A stretch of DNA of 14,158 nucleotides. Source: an uncultured Prevotellaceae bacterium (lineage in GTDB: Bacteria; Bacteroidota; Bacteroidia; Bacteroidales; Bacteroidaceae). The stretch covers positions 1 through 14,158 of the forward strand of contig CAMNHM010000068.1 in assembly GCA_946539475.1 (NCBI GenBank), read 5' to 3'. The notes beneath the pieces are model-generated. The model was given only the letters and a program-made list of their open reading frames with translations. It was not told the origin of the DNA and ran no database searches. Each line of letters begins with the position of its first letter. Position 1 is the first letter of the stretch. Shown piece by piece: positions 7,409 through 14,158 of the stretch. A program made the translations under genes and the position numbers.

Positions 7409-8431
7409 TTATAGAAGGTTTGTGATCTCGTCGTCGGTGGCCAGGTTGAAGTCGCCGGGAATGGTGTTCTTCAGCGTCGAGGCAGCAAGGGAGTAGTTCA
7501 GCTGCAACTGCGGGTCGTCGGGGTATGCCTGGCTGGCGTGTAGCAATCCGGCCATGAAGGCATCGCCGACACCCGAGGGGTCGACCACGCCGTTGATATC
7601 CATGATAGGAGACTTGAGCAGGGTGCCGTCAGTCCAGAGAAGTGCCGTCAGCAGATGACGGCTGGAGGCAACCATATTGCGCATGCCCATTAGCCACTTG
7701 CGGCAGCGGGGGAACTCGGCATGCAGCTCGTCGAACCATGCGCCGTACTCCTCCATCTGCATCTCGAAGGTGGTATCGGTGGCGGTGAAGGGTGGCTGGC
7801 TGCGCTGGCATAGCCACTCGAACTCGATGGCGTCGCCGAACATCATATCGCACCGGCTGAGCATGTGCTTGAGCACTTCGCGAGGGTCGGCACCGTATCG
7901 CCAGAGGTTTTTGCGGTAGTTGATGTCGTAGGAGACGAGGACGCCCAGTTCGTCGGCAATGTCGAGGGCTTCGAAAGTGGCGTCGGCGGCGTTCTGAGAG
8001 ATGGCGGCAGTGATGCCAGAGACATGCAGGACGCTGGCATCCTTGAGTATCTCTCGCCAGGGTATCATGCCTGGCTGCAGCTCGGAATAGGCCGAGTGTG
8101 CACGGTCGTAGATGACTTTGGCCGAGCGCATTCCGGCGGCTGGCTCGAAGTAGTAGGTTCCGATGCGGTCGCCGCCGAAGAGTACGTGGTGGCAGCCCAC
8201 GCCCAACTCTTGCAGGCGCATCACGCCGGCACGGCCGACGGGCGTGGCTGGCAGACGGGTGACGTACTCCACCTGGTTGCCGAGGGTGGCCAGTGAGACG
8301 GCGACGTTAGCTTCGCTGCCTCCGTACTTGCTGGTGAAGATGTCGCCTTGCGTCAGGCGGAGATGATCGTCCTTAGAGAACCGTAGCAGCAGCTCGCCGA
8401 AGGTGACTATTTTTTTCTTTTTTTCTGTCAT
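7409..8431 (-). CDS. kdgK: PfkB-family sugar kinase, 2-dehydro-3-deoxygluconokinase (KDG kinase)-like
   Basis: A 340-residue ribokinase/PfkB-fold kinase. It resembles Bacteroides KDG kinase along its length: FGELLLRFS (11-19), the substrate-site YGGSEANVAVSLA (36-48), GGDRIGTYYFE (86-96), YDRAHSAYSEL (108-118), GITAAISQ (139-146), and DINYRKNLWRYG (169-180). The PfkB signature DPSGVGDAFMAGL (284-296) contains the catalytic base D290 and the anion hole. KDG kinase makes 2-keto-3-deoxy-6-phosphogluconate from KDG for aldol cleavage, as in uronate or gluconate breakdown; no aldolase (eda) is in this window, so the exact substrate is uncertain. The signature reads DPSGVGD where Bacteroides KdgK has, from memory, DRVGGGD. 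The codons after the start contain two A7 tracts (8410-8416, 8418-8424). It follows a 71-nt gap and leads directly into the DUF4301 gene. Confidence 0.8.
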   Translation of the reverse strand: MTEKKKKIVTFGELLLRFSKDDHLRLTQGDIFTSKYGGSEANVAVSLATLGNQVEYVTRLPATPVGRAGVMRLQELGVGCHHVLFGGDRIGTYYFEPAAGMRSAKVIYDRAHSAYSELQPGMIPWREILKDASVLHVSGITAAISQNAADATFEALDIADELGVLVSYDINYRKNLWRYGADPREVLKHMLSRCDMMFGDAIEFEWLCQRSQPPFTATDTTFEMQMEEYGAWFDELHAEFPRCRKWLMGMRNMVASSRHLLTALLWTDGTLLKSPIMDINGVVDPSGVGDAFMAGLLHASQAYPDDPQLQLNYSLAASTLKNTIPGDFNLATDDEITNLL

Positions 8432-8502
8432 AGCTTGTCGTGATTACTGAGTCTAGGGTTGGAATATTATGGGTAGTGACTCTTGCATTTTTTGTCGTGG
8501 AG

Positions 8503-9618
8503 TCATAAGTTATAACGCAGGAATGGGTTGGTACGTCGTGTCAGGCGTATCAGCTCTCGTTTGTGCTGCTTGGCGGCTTCCTCGCCGCGGCATACCATGT
8601 CCTTCAGGGCTTCTTGGCCGAAGCTGGTGACGTCGAAACCTGGCAGGCGGGGATTGATGTATATGATCTGTGGCGATGGGTATAGGCGGAGGTTTGAAAG
8701 GTACTTCCGACTGTCGGGGCGGTGCAGTGCCCATCCAATGATGCCGAGCTGGTCCTCGCTGATAAGGGCGGCAGCAGCTTTGCGGCCCATTGACAGGCCG
8801 GAGTGCAGCACGGTGTTCACGAAGTCGAGGCCAAGGTCTTTTACAAAGTCGAGCAGCTCGAAGGCGCTGTTGATGCGCAGATCGTCATCGTTGGCCTCGA
8901 CCTTCGACTGCTGCAGGTCGATGGCAATGACGAAGTCGGCTCCCATCTCGTGGACGACATCGATGGGCAAGTTGTTGGTCATGCCACCGTCGATAAGGTG
9001 CTGGTCGTCGATCTCTTGATGCTTGATGATGACGGGAAAAGCCATTGAAGCCCTGACGGCTTTGGAGATGTCCCCGGTGTGCAGCACTTCTTCCTTGACC
9101 CTTTTGAAAAGCTTGAAGTCGGTGGCCACGCACCTGAAATCGATTGGCAGCTGGCGGAAATCGGTGATTCCCTTTGCGCCCAACAGCGAGTCAATGAGCA
9201 ACTCAACGTTATCGCAGCTGAGCAGGCCTGGACAGTGGTGGCGAAAGTTCAGCGCGGGGAATCCGAAGATGTAGTTTAGTGTGTCGGTATGTTGAGGATT
9301 GGAAGTTCTGACGAAAGGCTTGTAGCGGAGGTCCTCACGACGGTCGGTGAGTAGCGATAGCAACGGATGGTCGCAGAGAATCTGCTCGAGCTCGCTGGCG
9401 GTATAGCCGGCAGCATACAGGCTTCCGATGATCGATCCGATGCTGGTGCCTGCAATGCAGTCGATGGGAATGTCGTACTTCTCGATGAATTTCAGGGCGC
9501 CGATCTCTGCGGCTCCCTTCGCGCCACCGCCACCAAGCACGAGGCCGACCTTCGGGCGGCGGGCCTCGGCGGTCAGCATCAGTGACAGTAGTGAGAGAAG
9601 CAGTAGTATGCGTTTCAT
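8503..9618 (-). CDS. Secreted patatin-like phospholipase, second copy
   Basis: A 371-residue serine acyl hydrolase of the patatin family, probably periplasmic or envelope-associated. I chose the internal ATG at 9616-9618 over an upstream ATG at 9681. It gives a clean signal peptide (MKRILLLLSLLSLMLTAEA, cleavage near residue 19) and a 16-nt spacing to the preceding gene instead of a 47-nt overlap. The oxyanion loop is GGGGAKG (29-35). The nucleophile S59 is in GTSIG (57-61), and the dyad aspartate D210 is in DGG (210-212). The protein ends soon after the patatin domain, without the C-terminal outer-membrane barrel seen in longer Bacteroidota homologues. It shares many identical blocks with the upstream patatin, such as LYAAGY and LLTDRR, and so is a tandem duplicate. 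It carries roughly 40 extra residues around 245-300. The lipid substrate is unknown. Confidence 0.9.
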   Translation of the reverse strand: MKRILLLLSLLSLMLTAEARRPKVGLVLGGGGAKGAAEIGALKFIEKYDIPIDCIAGTSIGSIIGSLYAAGYTASELEQILCDHPLLSLLTDRREDLRYKPFVRTSNPQHTDTLNYIFGFPALNFRHHCPGLLSCDNVELLIDSLLGAKGITDFRQLPIDFRCVATDFKLFKRVKEEVLHTGDISKAVRASMAFPVIIKHQEIDDQHLIDGGMTNNLPIDVVHEMGADFVIAIDLQQSKVEANDDDLRINSAFELLDFVKDLGLDFVNTVLHSGLSMGRKAAAALISEDQLGIIGWALHRPDSRKYLSNLRLYPSPQIIYINPRLPGFDVTSFGQEALKDMVCRGEEAAKQHKRELIRLTRRTNPFLRYNL

Positions 9619-9634
9619 GGGCGGGGCGGATGGC

Positions 9635-10588
9635 TTACTGGTTGGATAGCTGTTTGAGCTTGTCCCATTGCTGACGGGCATGTTGCTCGCCGACCTTGAT
9701 CATCCGCACCATGCTCTTATTGCCGAAGCTCGAGGCGTCGTCGTCAGGCAGTGGTGGGTTGAAGTAGATGTCGGCATTCTGCCTGTTCACGTTGTACTTC
9801 GTGATGTCTGGGCGGGTGAAGATCCATCGGGCAACACTACCGAGGCCGACGGCATCGGCCAGATCGGTGATGAAGTTGTCGGTGTTCTCGCGGTTCTTGG
9901 GCTTGTTCTGCTGCAGGTCGATGGCTATGACAATGTCGGCGCCCATATCGCGTGCGACGTCAACAGGCAGGTTGTTCATCATCCCACCGTCGACGAGCTG
10001 CTCGCCGTCAATCTCCACTGGCTTGAAAATGCCGGGAATGGCCATTGAGGCTCGAATGGCCTGAGGCAGGGTACCTTCGCTGAGTACCACTTCTGTGGCG
10101 CTGATCATCGATGCTGCTACACAGCGGAAGGGAGTGGCCAGGCACTCGAATTCCACGCAGCCTTTGACGGCAAGCATCGAGTCGATGACCTGCTCTACAC
10201 GTCCGCCTTTGAGCATTCCGAAGAGGCGGTTGTCTTGGTCGATGACGGGAAAGCCGAAGATGTAGGTCACACCGTCGACTTGCTTGTAGGGCTCGCCGCT
10301 GAGGTCGTCGCGGCGGTCGGTGAGCAGCGAGAGCCACTCCTGCTGGCTGAACAGCTGCTCGAGGTCGCTGGCTGAATAGCCGGCAGCGTATAGGCCGCCG
10401 ACGATGGCACCAATGCTCGTGCCGACAATCAGGTCGGGGCGCACACCGGCCTCCTCCAGTACCTTCAGCACGCCTACCTCTGCACCGCCTTTAGCACCGC
10501 CACCTCCCAGCACAAGCCCTATACGTGGACGCTGTGCCTGGGAGGTGAGTGCCAATAGCAGTAGTAAAGCTATGAATAGTCTTCTCAA
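9635..10588 (-). CDS. Secreted patatin-like phospholipase, first copy
   Basis: A 317-residue patatin-family acyl hydrolase with an N-terminal signal peptide (MRRLFIALLLLLALTSQAQ, cleavage after residue 19 or so), so it is exported across the inner membrane. Active-site elements are complete: GGGGAKGG (28-35), nucleophile S58 in GTSIG (56-60), the conserved RASMAIPGIFKPV (179-191), and catalytic D200 in VDGGMMNNLPVD (199-210). It stops about 110 residues past the catalytic Asp, with no beta-barrel or other partner domain. It starts 16 nt after the secreted protein gene and is followed 16 nt later by its paralogue, so all three are likely translated from one message. Signal-peptide processing and substrate are inferred; catalytic competence is well supported by the dyad. 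Confidence 0.92.
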   Translation of the reverse strand: MRRLFIALLLLLALTSQAQRPRIGLVLGGGGAKGGAEVGVLKVLEEAGVRPDLIVGTSIGAIVGGLYAAGYSASDLEQLFSQQEWLSLLTDRRDDLSGEPYKQVDGVTYIFGFPVIDQDNRLFGMLKGGRVEQVIDSMLAVKGCVEFECLATPFRCVAASMISATEVVLSEGTLPQAIRASMAIPGIFKPVEIDGEQLVDGGMMNNLPVDVARDMGADIVIAIDLQQNKPKNRENTDNFITDLADAVGLGSVARWIFTRPDITKYNVNRQNADIYFNPPLPDDDASSFGNKSMVRMIKVGEQHARQQWDKLKQLSNQ

Positions 10589-10604
10589 TGCTTCTTACTG
10601 ATTG

Positions 10605-11378
10605 TTACTTGACAAGAATCTTCTGGCCTTTGACGATGTAGATGGCGGGACGCAGGTTGGCGACCTCGGAGGCGTGAATCTGCGTGGCTACCTTAGCACC
10701 GGCAACGGTGTAGACGTCGACCAGCTCGTCCTGACGGGCGATGGCGTTGATGCTCGTGGCCTCGCCCAGATGGCGGGCGCTGACGAGCTTGCTGTTGCCA
10801 GACGACAGACGGACGTAGCAACGTGTGGCATAGAAGCCGTTGGTGTTCTCGCTGTCGACGGAGACGAACTTCACCTCAGCGTTGTCGCGAGCCAGCACAC
10901 CATAGAAGCCCTTGCCATCGGTGTGGCTGCGGACAGCCTCCATCGTGACGACATCGCCGCTCTCAGTGGTGAACGAGAGGGCTGACTGCCCGTCTGTGAT
11001 CTCGGCCTCTTTCTGGATCTTTTTCGTGCCCGACTCACCAGTATAGTAGAGCATGTAGGGCGTGTTGGCCTTCATGCCGCTGGCTTTACAGTCGGTGAAG
11101 TTCAGCATGACGCCGGCGCCATTATCCTCGGCACCCGAGAGACACTCCAGGCGGCAGTCGCTTCCGAAGACGTCGTTCAGTTCCTGCTCACTCATGTCGA
11201 AGGGCAGGGCGATGGTGTTCCAACCTGTGTAGACGAAACGGCTGACGTTGACGTTACACACTTTGCCGTCGTACTTGGCAATGTTCGTGCCGGCGTATGT
11301 GCTCAGCACGAGCCGCTCCTGAGCCTGTGCGCTAAGAGTGGCAACAGCCATGGCTGCGATGATGAATAGCTTTTTCAT
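10605..11378 (-). CDS. Small secreted protein with a sorting-domain-like C-terminus
   Basis: A 257-residue exported protein of unknown function. The ATG at 11376-11378 is preferred over a longer frame reaching back into the transporter gene, because it begins a textbook signal peptide (MKKLFIIAAMAVATLSAQAQ). The mature part has a motif common in Bacteroidota surface proteins, GWNTIALPFDMSEQELNDVFG (52-72), with MKANTPYMLYYTG (102-114) behind it. This probably forms a beta-sandwich. The tail (about 219-257) reads VDVYTVAGAKV, then NLRPAIYIVKG and QKILVK at the very end. That is the pattern of a type A C-terminal sorting domain (type IX secretion), though the usual Gly before IYIV is Ala. It may thus be surface-delivered or left periplasmic. 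No enzymatic motif is visible. It lies 29 nt after the MFS gene and 16 nt before the first patatin. Confidence 0.8.
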   Translation of the reverse strand: MKKLFIIAAMAVATLSAQAQERLVLSTYAGTNIAKYDGKVCNVNVSRFVYTGWNTIALPFDMSEQELNDVFGSDCRLECLSGAEDNGAGVMLNFTDCKASGMKANTPYMLYYTGESGTKKIQKEAEITDGQSALSFTTESGDVVTMEAVRSHTDGKGFYGVLARDNAEVKFVSVDSENTNGFYATRCYVRLSSGNSKLVSARHLGEATSINAIARQDELVDVYTVAGAKVATQIHASEVANLRPAIYIVKGQKILVK

Positions 11379-11407
11379 ACGGTTTTGTTTTTGTTGGTGA
11401 ATATGTG

Positions 11408-13030
11408 TTATGACTTGATATTTGGCTCTTCCAGTCCAATGCCTTTCTTGCGGTCGACCACCTTCAATACGAGTCCCAGCACGAGTGCTGCCACGCCTAG
11501 GCAGGCGAGCATTACCAGCGGGGCGGTATAGTTGTACTGAGTAGGATCGGTGACGCCAGGGTTCGTAGCGTCGAGCACCTTGCCGATGAGCAGCGGGAAC
11601 AGCCACAGGCCGATGTTCTGTATCCAGAAGATCAGCGCGTAGGCCGAGCCGATGATCTTGGGCTCTACAAGCTTGGGAACACTAGGCCATAGCGAGGCGG
11701 GAACCAGCGAGAACGATGCACCCAGGACGAGGATCGTGAGATAGGCGATAATGATGCCTCCCACGGTGCTGCCCTTAAACAGCGGCAGGACGAATGCAAA
11801 GGTCAGATGGCAGGCGATGAGCAGCAGTGAGCCCAGCACGAGCATCGTGGCTGCCTTGCCCTTGTGGTCGACATAGCTGCCCAGGATGGGCGTGATGCCT
11901 ACTGCGAGCAGTGGGAACACGGCGAAGATGGCCTCGGCCGACTGGCGCATGTAGCCCATGTAGCAGTAGACGACGAGTGCTGCTATCGAAAGGACCAGCA
12001 GTCCGTATTTCATCTCCTTCTTCTTCTGGAAGTTGCTGGCAAAAGCGGCGGCTGCCACGATGAGCATGATGATGTACTGCACGATGGTCACCGACTGCGA
12101 AGCCCAGAACGAGCCTTCTGCAGGGGTGGTCAGCGTGAGGTTACACTGAAGCATGTTGACGGCGTACTTCTGGAATGGGAAGATGGCGCTGTAATACAGC
12201 ACGCACAGCAGGGCCACGAGCCAGAAACCGCTCGAGGTGAGTATCTGCCCCAGGTCGCTGATCTTGAACGGGTCGTCTTTCTCCTCAGCCTCGCCCGTCT
12301 GAGAGTCGAGCTTCTGGTCCATGAAGAAATAGACGATAGCCATGATCAGGGCAATGCACATCAGCACCACGCCGAAAGCTACGGCACGGCTGACGCTGAT
12401 TTGTCCGCCCAGGCGTGCAAAGTAGGGCGAGAAGATCATGCAGGTGGCCACACCCAGGCGTGCCAATGCCATCTCCGAGCCCATGGCCAGTGCCATCTCG
12501 CGGCCTTTGAACCACTTCACGATACCACGTGAGACGGTGATGCCGGCCATCTCGCAGCCGCAGCCGAAGATCATGAAGCCGCAGGCGGCAAACTTAGCTG
12601 AGGCGGGCATGCCCTCATAGAAGGGGCTGACGCCTAGCTCGTCGAACACGGGTATGTAGTTCAAGTTGTTCGTAAACCAGGCTTCCAGGCCGGAGCCAGC
12701 AAAGCCATCGCTAACGGCATACCACTTGATACAGGCTCCGACGAGCATCACCACGGTGGAGAGCACCATCGTGAAGCGGACTCCCATCTTGTCGAGGATG
12801 ATGCCTGCGAAGATAAGGAAGAATGCAAAGACGTTGAGGAACACCTCTGAGCCCTGCATCGTGCCGAAGGCCGTAGAGTCCCATCCGCGTTCGGAGAGCA
12901 TCAGGTCCTTGATGGGCGAGAGAATGTCCATGAAAATATAGCTGCAGAACATGGCCAGAGCCAGCAGCAGCAACGCCGTCCATCGCATGGCGGCTGAGTC
13001 GCGAAGTGATTTTTGAATTGCTTGTGTCAT
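11408..13030 (-). CDS. MFS transporter, MFSD1-like
   Basis: A 540-residue inner-membrane transporter with at least twelve hydrophobic segments (about 17-37, 63-82, 88-106, 147-166, 183-203, 216-236, 268-284, 313-331, 341-359, 367-385, 394-414, 425-446, 461-482, 502-522). MFS motif A appears in both halves: GIILDKMGVR (76-85) and GSYVDHKGK (384-392). A charged cytoplasmic loop (about 239-260) joins the halves, and a long loop lies at 107-146. The late stretch SLWPSVPKL (446-454) with IGSAYALIFWIQNIGL (460-475) resembles the conserved region of the MFSD1 family, whose animal member moves dipeptides. The substrate here is unknown; its place 5 nt after rpiB could also suggest a sugar or sugar acid. 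Start ATG is 13028-13030. Confidence 0.88.
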   Translation of the reverse strand: MTQAIQKSLRDSAAMRWTALLLLALAMFCSYIFMDILSPIKDLMLSERGWDSTAFGTMQGSEVFLNVFAFFLIFAGIILDKMGVRFTMVLSTVVMLVGACIKWYAVSDGFAGSGLEAWFTNNLNYIPVFDELGVSPFYEGMPASAKFAACGFMIFGCGCEMAGITVSRGIVKWFKGREMALAMGSEMALARLGVATCMIFSPYFARLGGQISVSRAVAFGVVLMCIALIMAIVYFFMDQKLDSQTGEAEEKDDPFKISDLGQILTSSGFWLVALLCVLYYSAIFPFQKYAVNMLQCNLTLTTPAEGSFWASQSVTIVQYIIMLIVAAAAFASNFQKKKEMKYGLLVLSIAALVVYCYMGYMRQSAEAIFAVFPLLAVGITPILGSYVDHKGKAATMLVLGSLLLIACHLTFAFVLPLFKGSTVGGIIIAYLTILVLGASFSLVPASLWPSVPKLVEPKIIGSAYALIFWIQNIGLWLFPLLIGKVLDATNPGVTDPTQYNYTAPLVMLACLGVAALVLGLVLKVVDRKKGIGLEEPNIKS

Positions 13031-13035
13031 AGTTC

Positions 13036-13485
13036 CTAAATGTTGCTGTGCACGGGTATCTTGTCAATGCGACGCTGGTGCCTGCCTCCTTCGAAGTCGG
13101 TGGCGAAGTACTCGTCCATGATCTTGCGGGCCATGTCCTCGTCGATGAAGCGGCCTGGCATCACAAGCACGTTGGCATTATTATGCTGGCGGATGAGATG
13201 GGCAATCTCGGGAATCCAGCACAGACCGGCACGAATCGACTGGTGCTTGTTCAGCGTCATGTTGATGCCTTCGCCCGATCCGCAGATGGCGATGCCGGGA
13301 TAGACCTCACCGCGTTCGATACCCTCGGCCAGCGCGTGGCCGAAGTCGCTGTAGTCGCACGACTCCTCGCTGTAGGTGCCGTAGTCCTTGTAGTCGTAGC
13401 CTTTCTCCTCGAGGTACTTCTTTACAAATTGCTTAAGAGCATAGCCAGCGTGGTCGCTGGCTATGCCTATTGTCTTCAGTTCCAT
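13036..13485 (-). CDS. rpiB: Ribose-5-phosphate isomerase B
   Basis: RpiB interconverts ribulose 5-phosphate and ribose 5-phosphate in the non-oxidative pentose phosphate pathway. The 149-residue length is typical of the LacA/RpiB family. Active-site elements are in place: SDHAGY (10-15), the catalytic cysteine C68 in CGSGEGI (68-74), GLCW (87-90), HNNANVLVMPGR (101-112), and the phosphate-binding tail FEGGRHQRRIDKI (131-143). The ATG at 13483-13485 shares one base with the transketolase stop (TAATG), so translation is probably coupled to tkt, and the next gene starts only 5 nt after its TAG. The adjacency with tkt makes functional sense because transketolase uses its product ribose 5-phosphate. 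Confidence 0.96.
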   Translation of the reverse strand: MELKTIGIASDHAGYALKQFVKKYLEEKGYDYKDYGTYSEESCDYSDFGHALAEGIERGEVYPGIAICGSGEGINMTLNKHQSIRAGLCWIPEIAHLIRQHNNANVLVMPGRFIDEDMARKIMDEYFATDFEGGRHQRRIDKIPVHSNI

Positions 13486-14158
13486 TATGCTAGCAGTTTC
13501 TTAACCTGTTCATAGACGTTCTGGCCGTTGTAGCCCAGCTTCTCGTCGAGCACCTTGTAGGGAGCCGAGAATCCGAAGCTCTGGAGGCCCCATACGCAGC
13601 CGTCGCTGCCTACGAGTCCCTCGAGCGTGACAGGCAGGCCGGCGGTCATGCCGAACTTCTTCTTGCCTGCGGGGAGCACTTCCTGCTGATACTCAACAGG
13701 CTGCGAGCGGAACAGTCCCTCGGAAGGCACGCTGACGATGCGCACTTTCACGCCGTCCTCGCGCAGCAGCTTTGCTCCGGCCTCAAGGGTCGAGACCTCA
13801 GAACCGGAAGCCAGCAGGATGACGTCGTAGTCAGCGTCGGAGCCGGCGACGACATAAGCACCCTTCGTGGCCTGCGAGTAGTCGTTGCCCTCGGGCAGGT
13901 TCTCGATGTTCTGACGGCTGAAGATGAGGGCCGTAGGAGTGAGCGTGTTCTCCATTGCCATACGCCAGCAGACGGTGGTTTCCTCGGCATCGGCAGGACG
14001 AACGACGAGCATCGAGTTGCGGCCGTGGTGGTTCTTCAGCTTCTCCATCAGGCGTATCTGTGCCTCTTGCTCAACGGGCTCATGGGTAGGACCGTCCTCG
14101 CCGACACGGAAGGCATCGTGGGTCCAGATGAACTTCACGGGAAGCTCCATCAGGGCGG
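13485..14158 (-). CDS. tkt: Transketolase, C-terminal part (5' end outside window)
   Basis: This is the last 223 codons of transketolase, the thiamine-diphosphate enzyme that moves two-carbon units between pentose phosphate and glycolytic sugars. The frame continues past the window edge (Ala-Leu precede the first visible Met), so that Met is internal. The conserved pyrimidine-domain motif THDAFRVGEDGPTHEP is followed by VEQEAQIRLM. Then come ALIFSRQN, the C-terminal domain start LLASGSEVSTLEAG, and near the end the typical SFGFSAPYKVLDEKLGY. The thiamine-binding N-terminal half cannot be seen. The stop codon TAA overlaps the rpiB start by one base. The promoter of this long transcription unit must lie outside the window. 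Confidence 0.96.
   Translation of the reverse strand, partial: ALMELPVKFIWTHDAFRVGEDGPTHEPVEQEAQIRLMEKLKNHHGRNSMLVVRPADAEETTVCWRMAMENTLTPTALIFSRQNIENLPEGNDYSQATKGAYVVAGSDADYDVILLASGSEVSTLEAGAKLLREDGVKVRIVSVPSEGLFRSQPVEYQQEVLPAGKKKFGMTAGLPVTLEGLVGSDGCVWGLQSFGFSAPYKVLDEKLGYNGQNVYEQVKKLLA

Noticed and set aside
8432..8502. Possible regulatory gap before the kinase: direct repeat TTGTCGTG (8435-8442, 8492-8499), a 6-bp inverted repeat TGACTC/GAGTCA (8477-8482, 8500-8505) and an 11-codon upstream ORF
   Set aside because: The repeats are short enough to occur by chance, one arm overlaps the preceding stop codon, no T-tract follows, and no promoter consensus is present.
9619..9681. Alternative upstream start for the second patatin
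   Set aside because: It overlaps the end of the first patatin by 47 nt and places a Ser/Pro-rich stretch before a proper signal peptide.
11379..11606. Upstream extension of the secreted-protein frame into the transporter gene
   Set aside because: The extension would overlap about 200 nt of the MFS coding end, has Arg-rich shadow composition, and would bury a clear signal peptide that begins at 11378.
11864..12532. 222-residue plus-strand open frame rich in His, Glu and Asp
   Set aside because: It is antisense to the transmembrane segments of the MFS gene; hydrophobic codons read backwards give this charged composition.
1..14158. Defence system, mobile element or horizontally acquired island
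   Set aside because: All genes are recognisable chromosomal families with consistent strand and codon style; I found no integrase, transposase, terminal repeats, tRNA boundary or CRISPR-like spaced repeats.

Overview
The window is a compact, entirely minus-strand stretch of a bacterial chromosome, most likely Bacteroidota, order Bacteroidales, with a Prevotellaceae-like flavour. This rests on the style of the proteins (a DUF4301 protein, Bacteroides-type KdgK, GyrA and RecQ, a secreted protein with a type-A-sorting-domain-like tail) and on two matches to the Bacteroidota promoter element TAnnTTTG. I see no tRNA or rRNA gene, insertion sequence, CRISPR array or phage gene.

In the direction of transcription (high to low coordinates) there are three blocks. 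Block 1 (14158 to 5891) is a tightly packed run: the 3' part of transketolase (tkt), rpiB, an MFS transporter, a small secreted protein, two tandem secreted patatin-like phospholipases, a KDG-kinase-like PfkB kinase and a DUF4301 protein. Spacings are a 1-nt overlap, then 5, 29, 16, 16, 71 and 15 nt. A strong hairpin plus T-tract just after the DUF4301 stop ends the block. Block 2 (5710 to 1946) is a recJ-recQ operon with its own promoter; it supplies the 5'-3' ssDNA exonuclease and the 3'-5' helicase of RecF-type recombination and repair. Block 3 (1902 to 1) is gyrA with its promoter and a roughly 165-nt structured leader; the gene runs off the left edge after 573 codons.

Block 1 mixes non-oxidative pentose phosphate enzymes (tkt, rpiB), a sugar-acid kinase, a probable nucleotidyltransferase-fold enzyme, a transporter and envelope lipid hydrolases. 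How these cooperate is not obvious. The most interesting readings are that the DUF4301 protein carries the motif order of eukaryotic-type UDP-sugar pyrophosphorylases, that the transporter resembles the MFSD1 branch of MFS, and that the two patatins are barrel-less, signal-peptide-bearing duplicates. Nothing here amounts to a defence or mobile system; most of the window is core chromosome.
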